Below are positions 54,698 through 63,800 of a DNA stretch of 64,000 nt, piece after piece. The DNA comes from a virus. Within the stretch, counting starts at the first letter, position 1; every line of letters begins with the position of its first letter. The notes below the pieces were generated by a model that was not told the DNA's origin, did not search any database, and saw nothing but the letters and a program-made list of their open reading frames with translations. Both the position numbers and the translations under genes were made by a program. The DNA lies in IMG/VR virus record IMGVR_UViG_3300025127_007327, positions 33,460-97,459 of that record. One strand, 5' to 3'.

Positions 54698-55542
54698 AAA
54701 TTAGTAAATCCAATCTTAAACAAATGATCAACGAAGAAATTGAACTTTTTCGGCATGAGCAAATAATGTTGCAAGAGCAGAGGCGAATTGACTTACTGCA
54801 TAATCAAATGCGACAAGAGGTGTTATCTGAAGATTGGAAAAAAGAATTACCGCACATAGGTCTTGATGTTCTTGGTCTTATTCCCGGCATCGGTGAAGCA
54901 GCAGATTTAACAAATGCAGCATTGTATGCCAAAAAAGGAGAACATTTAATGGCTGCGTTGTCAGTTATATCAATGATTCCTGCAGTTGGAGATGCTATTG
55001 GTAAAGGCGGCAAGATAGGAGTTTATCTTAGTAAGTTTGGGGCTAAGGGTGGAACAAGAGCCGGCACCTATTTGGGCAAGCTACTCTCTAAGCAAATGCC
55101 AAAAATTACTAAAACTCTTAACGCACTTAAATCAAATAAACTGATTGGTCAATATGTTGACGACATGGCTAAAGCTGTTACAAAATATGTTGACGATGTT
55201 GGTGCTGGAGTAGCAGATAAAATTTTGCCCCAAGTCCAGAAGGCAGTCGGCGTAGCGCCAACACAAACAGTTAGTAAAAACAAGTATGTTGCGCTGGCAC
55301 AGCAAGCTCAAGGCAAAACAATAGCACGTCAAAATAGACAGAAAATAGCGCAAGACTTATCTGGTGAAGAAGAATTAGATCAAGTCGCTGAAAGATCCCT
55401 GACTAAATCAGAAAAGAAAGAAAAAGAAAAAGTTGTTAAGGGCATGAAGAAATCTAAGAAAGATTTTAAACGTCGCTATGGTGACGATGCAGAATCAGTG
55501 ATGTACGCAACTGCAACTAAAATAGCAAAAGAAAAAGGGTGA
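54694..55542 (+). CDS. Tagged protein 4 with pre-toxin (PT-TG)-like hydrophobic domain
   Basis: A 282-residue protein beginning MKISKSNLKQMINEEIE, the shared tag. Residues about 48-120 hold a glycine-rich hydrophobic double repeat, GLIPGIGEAADLTNAALYAKKG followed by SVISMIPAVGDAIGKGGK. This recalls the pre-toxin TG region of bacterial polymorphic toxins. The middle is helical, and the C-terminus is basic with FKRRYGDDAESVMYATATKIA, a motif I associate with other marine phage proteins. No toxin catalytic domain was recognised. Tag plus membrane-like region suggests a head-carried, possibly ejected protein; this is a hypothesis. It is followed one base later by the putative holin gene. Confidence 0.65.
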   Translation: MKISKSNLKQMINEEIELFRHEQIMLQEQRRIDLLHNQMRQEVLSEDWKKELPHIGLDVLGLIPGIGEAADLTNAALYAKKGEHLMAALSVISMIPAVGDAIGKGGKIGVYLSKFGAKGGTRAGTYLGKLLSKQMPKITKTLNALKSNKLIGQYVDDMAKAVTKYVDDVGAGVADKILPQVQKAVGVAPTQTVSKNKYVALAQQAQGKTIARQNRQKIAQDLSGEEELDQVAERSLTKSEKKEKEKVVKGMKKSKKDFKRRYGDDAESVMYATATKIAKEKG

Positions 55543-55543
55543 G

Positions 55544-55750
55544 GTGATTGTGTCTGCAAAAGCACAAGCATTTTTAGATACATGGTTAGCAAAACTTACG
55601 TCTAGAAAACTAATGGTGTGGTTGACGGCCACAGGGCTTACCTTAGCTGGGCACGTAACTAGCGAAGACTGGGTAATTATTTCAGCAATCTATATCGGAG
55701 GTCAGACAGTTATTGATGGCATCGCTAGATTGCGAGGTTATAATGACTAA
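55544..55750 (+). CDS. Putative holin-like small membrane protein
   Basis: A 68-residue protein with a hydrophobic core of one or two membrane segments (LMVWLTATGLTLAGHV, then WVIISAIYIGGQTVIDGI) and a basic C-terminus, similar in layout to small phage holins. The start is GTG; a second GTG two codons later is possible. It overlaps the next gene by 8 bases. Holin function is inferred from size, topology and the two membrane-anchored coiled-coil proteins that follow. Confidence 0.5.
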   Translation: MIVSAKAQAFLDTWLAKLTSRKLMVWLTATGLTLAGHVTSEDWVIISAIYIGGQTVIDGIARLRGYND

Positions 55751-56126
55751 AAAGCTTATACTTGAATTTGCTTTGAAAAACTGGAAAACAATAACCATAG
55801 TGTTTTTATGTCTTGCTTTGGCTTTAAAAAGTCGATATGACTATCATCTTATGCAAAAGGCATATCAAATTCAGTCTGATTCAGTTCAAGCTCAGATTGA
55901 AGGTTTAAAAGAAATTCACAAACAAGAAATACAAAAGAAGCAATTACTCATGGAAAGTCATTTAGAATCTATTGCTGTTATTGAGCAAGAGTACGAAGAT
56001 GCACGTAAAGAACTAGAAGAGCTTAAATTAAATAAAACAAAAGAGTATACTAGAAAATATAGAGATGATAAGCAACAGCTTATTAAGGATATAGAAAACA
56101 AATTCGGAGTCGAATATGTTCCTTAG
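55743..56126 (+). CDS. Membrane-anchored coiled-coil protein (i-spanin-like)
   Basis: A 127-residue protein with one N-terminal membrane helix (about residues 13-28, ITIVFLCLALALKS) followed by a long charged coiled coil running to the C-terminus. This is the architecture of Rz-type inner-membrane spanins, which help break the outer membrane at lysis. The start ATG overlaps the holin-like gene. No sequence-level match was established, so the spanin label rests on topology and neighbours. Confidence 0.5.
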   Translation: MTKKLILEFALKNWKTITIVFLCLALALKSRYDYHLMQKAYQIQSDSVQAQIEGLKEIHKQEIQKKQLLMESHLESIAVIEQEYEDARKELEELKLNKTKEYTRKYRDDKQQLIKDIENKFGVEYVP

Positions 56127-56535
56127 TTTATTGTTAATGTTAACATCAACTGTTTATGCGACTGAGCCACCAAAGTTTACAATACTTGAATACAAGGCAC
56201 CAGCACCCTTCGAGGGTGTTTTGTTTGACGAGAACGCAATGTCAAAGATCTTATCTGAGTATGATATTGCTTTGTACGCATGTGAAATAAGAACTGATTA
56301 TCAACTTAAAATACTCCGAGAAGAATATGAATACAAATTAGAAAATATTAAAATTGAACACGATTCCTTGACTAGAGAATACGATTTATTTATAATGCAA
56401 AAAGATAAAGAAATACAAGCTTTATCTAGCTCTTTGAAAAAAACTTCTCCGCAATATAAATGGTTGTGGTTTATTGGTGGCGTTGCACTTGGTGGTGCTA
56501 GTTATTATGCAATCGACAAGGAACTATCAAAATGA
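56116..56535 (+). CDS. Secreted coiled-coil protein with C-terminal membrane helix
   Basis: A 139-residue protein with an N-terminal signal-like segment (MFLSLLLMLTSTVYA, plausible cleavage after the last Ala), a central coiled coil (about residues 60-110) and a hydrophobic C-terminal helix (WLWFIGGVALGGASYYAI). It overlaps the preceding coiled-coil gene by 11 bases. It could be the outer partner of a spanin pair, but there is no lipobox cysteine, so a classical o-spanin is unlikely. Role in lysis is inferred from position only. Confidence 0.5.
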   Translation: MFLSLLLMLTSTVYATEPPKFTILEYKAPAPFEGVLFDENAMSKILSEYDIALYACEIRTDYQLKILREEYEYKLENIKIEHDSLTREYDLFIMQKDKEIQALSSSLKKTSPQYKWLWFIGGVALGGASYYAIDKELSK

Positions 56536-57080
56536 AACACGCTAACTTACCACATCACTTTTATGTATGGGTCAACAATTCTTACTTGGGCCCAAACATG
56601 CCGGAAGGTTATACCTACGCTTTATGGCATGGTATACATTCTAGAGAGGGTCAGATTCCAATGGCACATGTCTTATTAGAGTCAGGCGCTCACTGGTCAG
56701 GCTTGCCTTTGCATGCAATGTCAGACTTTCACGGACCTGAATCGTGGGAAGAAAAACCATATTTAGATTTGTGTCCTTGGGCTGCTATGGGTCCAGATAT
56801 CGAAGCTTATGGCGCAAAGTATCTTGAAGGTCTTGAAGTCGAATTATTTAGATTTGGTTGGAAAGGCAGACACACAGGTATTATGATTGATTGGACAAAT
56901 GGCTTTGACCGCTATCCACAAGAGCATAAACCTTTGAACCTTGTATCGCTTGATGATGGACAGTTCGCCCTGCAGCCAAACAATTATTGCAGATTCAGAG
57001 ACGATCATCTTGTCAATAAAGATAAATTCAAAGAAACTAAAAATTACCGACGCGGCGAAGATGTTTGGTGGGGTGTATGA
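56532..57080 (+). CDS. Conserved-looking hypothetical protein, Trp/His-rich
   Basis: A 182-residue protein unusually rich in Trp, His, Tyr and Pro (HFYVWVNNSYLGPNMPEGY, LWHGIHSREGQ, HWSGLPLHAMSDF). The density of aromatic and histidine residues points to a compact, possibly metal-binding or enzymatic fold, but no family was recognised. It overlaps genes on both sides by 4 bases. Function unknown. Confidence 0.6.
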   Translation: MKHANLPHHFYVWVNNSYLGPNMPEGYTYALWHGIHSREGQIPMAHVLLESGAHWSGLPLHAMSDFHGPESWEEKPYLDLCPWAAMGPDIEAYGAKYLEGLEVELFRFGWKGRHTGIMIDWTNGFDRYPQEHKPLNLVSLDDGQFALQPNNYCRFRDDHLVNKDKFKETKNYRRGEDVWWGV

Positions 57081-57466
57081 GCGAAAAAGATTTTGATAAA
57101 ATCGCATCTATCGAAAAAGCGATTAAAGAAAAGTATGGAGAAGAAGCAATTGCCAATCCACATGCTGGCTGGGATGAAGAAAAAGAAAAATTATATCTTA
57201 ACCAGATGAAAGAAATGTACGATAAGATTAAAAGAAATGAAGAGTACGTTGAGAAAATTGATATAAATGGTATAAAGGTTTCAAAAAAACTACTTAATAG
57301 AGAACATTTACGTTCTTGCCCGGTTTGTTCTTCATTCCCAAGTGGTGTTAAAGATGATGTTTGTATAACAAAATTTAAATGTTGTCACAAATGTTATATT
57401 CAATACGTTGATGGAAGAGAAGAAAGATGGGAGCAAGGATGGCGACCACAAATTAAAAAAGGATAA
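57077..57466 (+). CDS. Small zinc-binding hypothetical protein
   Basis: A 129-residue protein with a helical charged N-terminus and a cysteine cluster in the C-terminal half: CPVC followed by CCHKC about 25 residues later, consistent with a single zinc site. ATG 57077 overlaps the previous stop (ATGA). The C-terminus (YVDGREERWEQGW) is aromatic. No known family; nucleic-acid binding is possible. Confidence 0.62.
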   Translation: MSEKDFDKIASIEKAIKEKYGEEAIANPHAGWDEEKEKLYLNQMKEMYDKIKRNEEYVEKIDINGIKVSKKLLNREHLRSCPVCSSFPSGVKDDVCITKFKCCHKCYIQYVDGREERWEQGWRPQIKKG

Positions 57467-57471
57467 TTATA

Positions 57472-58020
57472 ATGGCTACAGTTTACGAAATCGTTCAGGG
57501 CTTGTCACAAGCAGCAGCTAACGCTTATGATGGCGCCCTTGATGAAAATGGGGAACCACTCTTGGTTGGATTGCAAAGAGAGGAGGGAGATCCCATTTTA
57601 GACAAAAGAGTTATGGATGGATTTAATGTCCGCTTTAGTGGAAACATGATGACTCTTTCCTACATGTCAGAAGTGCAATTAAAGGAAGTTTATGCTAGCG
57701 GTTTTGAAACAAGAGTTGAAGAACAGATTGCTGAAATAGCTGCTTTCCTTAAAAAAGAATATCGAAAGATTCGTGGTGAATCAGTTGCTCTTACTAAAGA
57801 AGGAGAGTTGGATGTGCGTGTCGAAAACTCCACTAGAGTGCGCTCATGGGTAACAGCCGTTTGCAATTATAGAGTTGGTGGTCTTAATGAAGATATGGCA
57901 GTAGCTGCTGAAGCCGACACTAAACCTGAAGATAGCTTTAGAAAGTTTATTGATCAAGGTGGCTGGACTGGCGATGGCGGAAAGCGTCCACAAAACGATA
58001 CCAGAAAAAAGGAATCGTAA
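57472..58020 (+). CDS. Hypothetical protein upstream of terminase
   Basis: A 182-residue protein with GGATAA as ribosome-binding site. It is mixed alpha/beta with an acidic C-terminal tail ending in a basic patch (GKRPQNDTRKK). The location before terminase and portal suggests a head-completion, neck or packaging role. No family recognised. It is followed one base later by a tagged protein gene. Confidence 0.58.
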   Translation: MATVYEIVQGLSQAAANAYDGALDENGEPLLVGLQREEGDPILDKRVMDGFNVRFSGNMMTLSYMSEVQLKEVYASGFETRVEEQIAEIAAFLKKEYRKIRGESVALTKEGELDVRVENSTRVRSWVTAVCNYRVGGLNEDMAVAAEADTKPEDSFRKFIDQGGWTGDGGKRPQNDTRKKES

Positions 58021-58021
58021 A

Positions 58022-58483
58022 ATGAAAATCACCGAAGATCAATTAAGACGCATTATAGTTGAAGAATATATTAAAGAAGAAAATTTGGATGAGTATAGCG
58101 AGGAAGCTGAAAAGCTCATTAAGAAAATGGTTGGCGACAAAGAGTACGCACGTCGAAGAGCTTTAGAAAATCCAAAAACCTCTGAGCCCTCTGACACTGC
58201 ACCAATGGAAAAGCCACATTCTGATTCCGATGATGATGTCGTTATGTCTGGTAATATTGAAGATGCAATTTATGATATGGTCAAAGGTGCTGATACAGGC
58301 GAAGTAGCAGAAATCTTTAATGCTGTGTTTTCGCGTTTTGAACCTGAAGCGGCCGAAGAAATTATGACTTCCTTGTACGGTGGCAAAGAAATGGATGCAA
58401 GACAGCAGCAAGGTAGACAAGTTGGGTTCAAGCTTGAAGAACTCAAATTTTTAATTAAAAAAGTTTTAGCTGAGAGTGTATGA
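58022..58483 (+). CDS. Tagged protein 5
   Basis: A 153-residue acidic protein starting MKITEDQLRRIIVEEY, the shared tag. The start is chosen at the ATG one base after the previous stop. The middle is proline/serine/aspartate-rich, and a helical domain follows (AIYDMVKGADTGEVAEIFNA). It ends with a second tag-like helix (KLEELKFLIKKVLAE). It overlaps the terminase start by 4 bases. Function unknown. Confidence 0.62.
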   Translation: MKITEDQLRRIIVEEYIKEENLDEYSEEAEKLIKKMVGDKEYARRRALENPKTSEPSDTAPMEKPHSDSDDDVVMSGNIEDAIYDMVKGADTGEVAEIFNAVFSRFEPEAAEEIMTSLYGGKEMDARQQQGRQVGFKLEELKFLIKKVLAESV

Positions 58484-60063
58484 GCTTTGAACTCACCAAA
58501 AAACAAAAAGTTCAAGAAATCTTAAAGTGCGGAGCAGACCCTGCTTACTTCTTAAGAAACTATGCCCGTATATCTCACCCGATGCACGGGCTTATACTTT
58601 TTAATACTTATGACTTTCAGGACGTATTGCTGAATGATTTTAATGATCACAGATTTAATGTAATTTTAAAAGCAAGACAGTTGGGTATTTCAACGATTAC
58701 AGCCGGGTATATTTCTTGGTTAATGCTGTTCCACAAAGACAAGTCTATTCTTGTTATGGCAACAAAATTCGCCACAGCAGGAAACCTTGTAAAGAAAGTC
58801 AAAAGTATTATGAAGAACCTTCCAGAGTGGATTCGTATTGCTACTATCTCGGTTGATAACAGAACATCTTTTGAGTTGTCAAATGGCTCAACAATTAAGG
58901 CAGCATCTACATCTGGGGATGCTGGTCGTTCTGAAGCACTGTCACTGTTGGTGCTTGATGAGGCTGCACATATTGAGGGCTTAGAAGAGTTGTGGACTGG
59001 TCTGTATCCTACACTGTCTACTGGTGGTCGCTGTATTGCACTATCTACTCCTAACGGTGTTGGAAATTGGTTTCATAAAACTTGCGCTGATGCCGAATCG
59101 GGAGCAAACAACTTTAATCTAACAACGTTACCGTGGGACGTGCATCCTGATAGAGATGAAGAATGGTACAAAAAAGAAACTAGAAACATGTCCAAGCGTC
59201 AGATTGCACAAGAGCTTGAGTGTAACTTCAACACATCTGGCGAAACTGTAATTGATCCTGACTGTATGGAATGGCTTTTATCAAATGTACGTGAACCGAA
59301 ATACAGAACAGGATTTGACAGAAATATTTGGATGTGGGAAGAGTACGATCCATCTTGTAACTATCTGATGGTAGCTGATGTAGCCAGAGGCGATGGTGCT
59401 GACTACTCTACATTTCACATTGTAAAACTTGAGACACTAGAAGTTGTGGTAGAATATCAAGGAAAACCAACTCTTGATATGTACGCGAATGTGCTCAATC
59501 AAGTTGGTAGAGAATTTGGAGAGTGCTTATTGGTTGTCGAAAACAACAATGTTGGATATTCAGTATTGGATAAACTTTTAGAGATGGAATATCCTAATTT
59601 GTATCATTCGATAAAGTCAACCCATGAATATATTGATCAGTATATGGCTGAAAGTATGAATTCTGCAGTGCCCGGTTTTACCACTTCTATGAAGACTAGA
59701 CCTCTTATCATAGCGAAATTAGAAGAGTTTATCAGAAATAAACTAATTACGGTATATTCATCTCGCACTATAAGTGAAATGAAGACTTTTATTTGGAGGA
59801 ACGGTAAACCACAAGCAATGAAAGGCTACCATGATGATTTAATTATGGCGTTGGCAATTGCATGTTGGGTTAGGGATACAGCACTTCAGGCTAGTGCCAG
59901 AGACTTAAACTACAAAGAAGCTTTCGCTAAAGCTGTTTATACCACAAAAACTGTTATGAATACACAAATTAAGGGTCAACACGGCTACAAAGAAAAAGAA
60001 ATATTTGATAAAATTAGTGAAGCAAAAAGCTTATACGAACAATACAAATGGATTATAAAGTGA
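58480..60063 (+). CDS. Terminase large subunit (gp17-like)
   Basis: A 527-residue DNA-packaging motor. The ATPase domain shows the variant Walker A ARQLGIST at residues 65-72 and Walker B LLVLDEAAH with Asp160 and Glu161, followed by the coupling motif LSTPNG. The C-terminal nuclease domain begins YLMVADVARGDGADYS, with Asp300 as a metal ligand, and ends with GYHDDLIMALA. Length is a little below T4 gp17 (610). It would cut concatemers and pump DNA through the portal encoded next. No small terminase subunit was recognised. Confidence 0.93.
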   Translation: MSFELTKKQKVQEILKCGADPAYFLRNYARISHPMHGLILFNTYDFQDVLLNDFNDHRFNVILKARQLGISTITAGYISWLMLFHKDKSILVMATKFATAGNLVKKVKSIMKNLPEWIRIATISVDNRTSFELSNGSTIKAASTSGDAGRSEALSLLVLDEAAHIEGLEELWTGLYPTLSTGGRCIALSTPNGVGNWFHKTCADAESGANNFNLTTLPWDVHPDRDEEWYKKETRNMSKRQIAQELECNFNTSGETVIDPDCMEWLLSNVREPKYRTGFDRNIWMWEEYDPSCNYLMVADVARGDGADYSTFHIVKLETLEVVVEYQGKPTLDMYANVLNQVGREFGECLLVVENNNVGYSVLDKLLEMEYPNLYHSIKSTHEYIDQYMAESMNSAVPGFTTSMKTRPLIIAKLEEFIRNKLITVYSSRTISEMKTFIWRNGKPQAMKGYHDDLIMALAIACWVRDTALQASARDLNYKEAFAKAVYTTKTVMNTQIKGQHGYKEKEIFDKISEAKSLYEQYKWIIK

Positions 60064-60071
60064 GAATATAA

Positions 60072-62087
60072 ATGGCAGATAATAAGAAAAAAGGTAGAAA
60101 CCCAGCGAATCAACAATCTGAGTTGTTTAAAGCGCTTACTAGATTGTTCTCTGGTCCAATAATAAACTATAGATCGCAGTCTGGTACAAAAATTAGAAGA
60201 CAACATTTAGATAAGTATTCTTCACGTTTTCGCACCGCGTCTGGTCAGCAGTTCAAAAAAGCGCTGTCATCGCCACTTGATAATATTGCATATAATGCTA
60301 TGCAGAGCCAGCGCCGCGTTGAACGGTATGTAGACTTTGACCAAATGGAATACATGCCAGAGATTGCATCGGCACTTGATATTTATGCTGATGAGATGTC
60401 AACATATTCTGACCTAAGACCAATGCTTAACATCAAATGTGGCAACGAAGAAATTAAAGCTGTGCTACATAACCTTTATTCTAAGGTTCTTAACTTAGAG
60501 CACAATTTATTTTCTTGGGCACGGACAATGTGTAAATACGGAGATTTTTTCTTGTACTTAGATATTGATGACAACTTTGGTATTCAGTCTGTTATTTCTA
60601 TTCCTATTGGAGAAGTCGAAAGACTTGAAGGGCAAGATTCTACTAACCCTAACTATATTCAGTATCAGTGGAACTCCGCCGGTATGACATTTGAAAACTG
60701 GCAAATCGCGCACTTTAGAGTTCTTGGTAATGATAAGCACGCACCATACGGTACATCTGTTTTAGATCCTGCTCGACGTATTTTTAGGCAGCTTACGCTT
60801 GTTGAAGATGCTATGATGGCTTATCGAGTTATTCGCTCATCTGAGAGAAGATTATTTAAGATTGACGTTGGTGGTATTCCGCCAAATGATATCGAACAAT
60901 ACATGGAAAAGATTGTTACACAGCTAAAAAGACATACCGTGATTGATCAACAAACTGGTCGAGTTGATTTGCGCTATAACCCAATGAGTATTGAAGAAGA
61001 TTACTTTATTCCAGTTCGTCCCGGTTCCGTAACCGATGTTACAAACTTAGCTGGTGGACAAAACACAACTGCTGTTGAGGATGTTAAGTATCTTAGAGAC
61101 AAGCTGTTCTCCGCTCTGAAAATTCCACAGCCATACTTAGCGATGGGCGAAGGTGCGGCCGAAGATAAAACAACACTTGCTCAGAAAGATATTCGTTTTG
61201 CAAGAACTATTCAAAGGCTTCAAAGAATTCTTACTTCTGAATTAGAAAAGATTGGTATTATCCACTTGTATACTCTTGGTTTTCGTGGCGACGATCTTCT
61301 TTCGTTTGCGCTTAGCCTCAATAACCCGTCAAAGATTGCAGAGCTTCAAGAAATTGAATTTTGGAAATCTAAGTTTGATATTGCTGCTTCTGCAACAGAG
61401 GGATACTTTTCTCGACGTTGGGTTGGCGAGCATATCTTTGGTATGTCTAACGAAGAGTTTGTTCGCAATCAAAGAGAAATTTACTATGACCGCAAATATG
61501 ATGCATCACTTCAACAAGTTGCTGAAGCTGCTGCTGCCGGCGGTGCAGCCGCTGGAGGCTTAGGTGGTGACGCCCTTGGTGGAGGACTCGGAGGTGGTGA
61601 CTTAGCTGGTGCTCTGACTGGTGATACTACAACAACTCCTCCGGCCGACGATGCGGCTCAAACACCTGCTGAAATACCCGCCGCTGATGCAGGTGCTGGT
61701 GGCGCTGATGATTCAGCACTTCTTGCAGTACCGCCCGGCTCTCGAAACGATAAAGTTAGAGAATATGAAAAGAGCACTTACATTGCAAAAGATGGTACAA
61801 ATGACAAGAGAGATATGGGCGCCCGCACTCGCTCTACACATGCCTTATATAACAGAGAAAAAGGTGGTAGAGCCAATAGAGCAAAGTTTCCCGGCGCCCG
61901 TGACCTTGCTACATCACCAATTCCAAATATAGCAAATGGTATTTATGAAGAAGAAGAACCTATTTATAAATTGAAAGAGACTAATGAAGAACAAAAACTT
62001 TTTCAAGTAAACGAATCATTAGATCATTTAATTAAAAGTTTAGAAGATAAAAAAGAAATCATAACGGAGCAAAATGATGAAAACTAA
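60072..62087 (+). CDS. Portal protein (gp20-like)
   Basis: A 671-residue protein of the T4 gp20 portal family, forming the dodecameric ring through which DNA is packaged. Supporting segments include FDQMEYMPEIASALDIYADEM, WARTMCKYGDFFLYLDI, YGTSVLDPARRIFRQLTLVEDAMMAYR and PQPYLAMGEGAAEDKTTLAQKDIRFAR, typical of this family. Residues about 475-560 are a long Gly/Ala/Thr/Pro-rich linker that T4 gp20 lacks, followed by a polar tail. It overlaps the next gene by 14 bases. Confidence 0.92.
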   Translation: MADNKKKGRNPANQQSELFKALTRLFSGPIINYRSQSGTKIRRQHLDKYSSRFRTASGQQFKKALSSPLDNIAYNAMQSQRRVERYVDFDQMEYMPEIASALDIYADEMSTYSDLRPMLNIKCGNEEIKAVLHNLYSKVLNLEHNLFSWARTMCKYGDFFLYLDIDDNFGIQSVISIPIGEVERLEGQDSTNPNYIQYQWNSAGMTFENWQIAHFRVLGNDKHAPYGTSVLDPARRIFRQLTLVEDAMMAYRVIRSSERRLFKIDVGGIPPNDIEQYMEKIVTQLKRHTVIDQQTGRVDLRYNPMSIEEDYFIPVRPGSVTDVTNLAGGQNTTAVEDVKYLRDKLFSALKIPQPYLAMGEGAAEDKTTLAQKDIRFARTIQRLQRILTSELEKIGIIHLYTLGFRGDDLLSFALSLNNPSKIAELQEIEFWKSKFDIAASATEGYFSRRWVGEHIFGMSNEEFVRNQREIYYDRKYDASLQQVAEAAAAGGAAAGGLGGDALGGGLGGGDLAGALTGDTTTTPPADDAAQTPAEIPAADAGAGGADDSALLAVPPGSRNDKVREYEKSTYIAKDGTNDKRDMGARTRSTHALYNREKGGRANRAKFPGARDLATSPIPNIANGIYEEEEPIYKLKETNEEQKLFQVNESLDHLIKSLEDKKEIITEQNDEN

Positions 62088-62889
62088 ATATAACAAAAAA
62101 AGAAATACTGCTTTTGTTTACGAGGCGTTGATTAGAGAAGGAACGTCCGCAATTTTACAAGGTGACCACGATAGAAAAAATACCGTTGTCAAATTGATTA
62201 AAAAACATTTTGCACCTGATTCCATACTTTATAAAGATTTACAGTGTTATCAATCTCTTTATGAATCTCAGGGTTTAGATAAAGATATTTGTGAAAAAAT
62301 TATGAAAGAGGCGAAATTAGGACATCGTGTTTTGGATCCGCATGGTTTATTTATAAGCCAAACAGATTTGATTAAAGATGTAAATAAAGAATTAGAGCCT
62401 GCAGTGTTTAATAATTTTGTCCCAAATTACAAATCGTTAGCTAACATTCATAAAATGTTTAATTCTATGAGTAGCCCTAAAGAGTCTGTAATTTTAGAAC
62501 AAGCTGTTCTTAAGCAAATGGCTGCTTCTGCAGATTCAACAAGCGATTTTGATGTTGACAACTTAGTTGTCGAAGAGTTTGTTAAAAAGTTTAACAACAA
62601 ATACGATAGTGTTCTTTTGCAGGAGCAAAAGCAATTACTTAGCTTATACATCAGTTCCTTTGTTGATAATGCACTTGAATTTAAAATGTTTTTAAATGAA
62701 GAATTGGCACGTTTAAAAGCAGAGCTTGTAAACTCTAAAGGTAGTGAAGAAATTTCTGCTGATGATGAAATGATTAGTAAAACAAATACAATTATAGAAA
62801 AATTAGAAACCTTTTCAAAAGGTGAGGCAGATACAAACATGTTGCTCACAGTTTTAAAGGTGCAAGAACTTGTAAAGGAACTTAATTAA
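62074..62889 (+). CDS. Hypothetical protein after portal
   Basis: A 271-residue, mostly helical protein. It begins basic (MKTKYNKKRNTAFVYEALIREG) and continues with acidic helices, including DEELARLKAEL-like heptads near residue 210. The position between portal and further head genes suggests a prohead core or scaffold component, but no match was recognised. A GGAGC ribosome-binding site lies within the portal gene. Confidence 0.6.
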   Translation: MMKTKYNKKRNTAFVYEALIREGTSAILQGDHDRKNTVVKLIKKHFAPDSILYKDLQCYQSLYESQGLDKDICEKIMKEAKLGHRVLDPHGLFISQTDLIKDVNKELEPAVFNNFVPNYKSLANIHKMFNSMSSPKESVILEQAVLKQMAASADSTSDFDVDNLVVEEFVKKFNNKYDSVLLQEQKQLLSLYISSFVDNALEFKMFLNEELARLKAELVNSKGSEEISADDEMISKTNTIIEKLETFSKGEADTNMLLTVLKVQELVKELN

Positions 62890-62890
62890 A

Positions 62891-63430
62891 ATGCCCGTCG
62901 TTATTCGTGTTGGTAAAAAAGCTAATGAAAAGAAAGTTAGACTTGAGCTTAACGCTCGTCAGGCGCTTAACGGCGACGTTATGATTTTTGATCATGGTGA
63001 TATTGATATTGTTTTATCGCCATCAACTAAAAAAGTAGTAGCATTTCCCAAAGAAACATTATCAGATTTAGTATATGGTGCTCAAAATAGGCTAATGACT
63101 GTGCTGATGAAAAAAGGAATTATTAAGGCTGAAAGTATTCAAGCTGGTTCTTACTTTGGAGCGCTTGAAGGTCAGATACTTGAATCAACAAACCCTGATA
63201 TAAACGGTGCTAAACTTGCTTTAATTAATATATCGCAGTTCATTGAGGAAGAAAGACCATACTTTGAAAACACTGAAGCTGTTATTTCCAAGTCTGAAAA
63301 GGACTTAGTACATCCTGATAAAGAAGACTCAACAGAACTTGGTGAAGTTCCACAGGCAACTGAGAAGGGTTCGCTTAGACACACGTATGTGAAGGACCCT
63401 TACGCATTAAACTACATGTATACTATTTGA
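62891..63430 (+). CDS. Hypothetical head-region protein
   Basis: A 179-residue protein one base after the previous stop. The N-terminal half is mixed alpha/beta (NGDVMIFDHGDIDIVLSPS, TLSDLVYGAQNRLMTVLMKKG). The C-terminal part is acidic and then ends with an aromatic patch (DPYALNYMYTI). No family recognised; head assembly is suggested by location. Confidence 0.58.
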   Translation: MPVVIRVGKKANEKKVRLELNARQALNGDVMIFDHGDIDIVLSPSTKKVVAFPKETLSDLVYGAQNRLMTVLMKKGIIKAESIQAGSYFGALEGQILESTNPDINGAKLALINISQFIEEERPYFENTEAVISKSEKDLVHPDKEDSTELGEVPQATEKGSLRHTYVKDPYALNYMYTI

Positions 63431-63437
63431 GGAATTA

Positions 63438-63800
63438 ATGGAACTATTAACATTTATACTGTGTGCCTACGGGCTGACACAAATTATTGTTTACGGAAAG
63501 ATTTTTAAAGATATTAGACCAACCGAAGGTAGACTTGGAGAACTATTCAGATGTCCAATGTGCATGGGATTCCATGTAGGCTGGTTTTTAATGTTACTTT
63601 CTCCGTTTACAGAACTATTTAATTTTGACGTAACTGTGGCTAATTTTTTGATCTTAGGTTGGTTATCGTCAGGAACATCATATGTTTTAAATATGATTTT
63701 TGGAGATGAAGGAATTAAGCATGAACACAAACAATCAAACCCAGACTCTTGTCACTTGGACAAACAAGTGGATGTTGCAGCCAGTGAGACGCTGCTGTAA
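63438..63800 (+). CDS. DUF1360-like small membrane protein
   Basis: A 120-residue protein with two hydrophobic segments (TFILCAYGLTQIIVYG and VGWFLMLLSPFTELF, then FLILGWLSSGTSYVL) and the motif RCPMCMGFHVGWF with Cys39 and Cys42. This resembles the DUF1360 family of small membrane proteins, found in bacteria and phages with unknown function. It begins with GAGGAATTA upstream. The C-terminal 25 residues overlap another small open frame in a different register. Confidence 0.65.
   Translation: MELLTFILCAYGLTQIIVYGKIFKDIRPTEGRLGELFRCPMCMGFHVGWFLMLLSPFTELFNFDVTVANFLILGWLSSGTSYVLNMIFGDEGIKHEHKQSNPDSCHLDKQVDVAASETLL

Noticed and set aside
61252-61932. Two + strand open frames inside the portal gene near its Gly/Ala-rich linker, suggesting a frameshift
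   Set aside because: The portal frame continues with sensible sequence through and beyond the linker; the extra frames arise from its repetitive composition.
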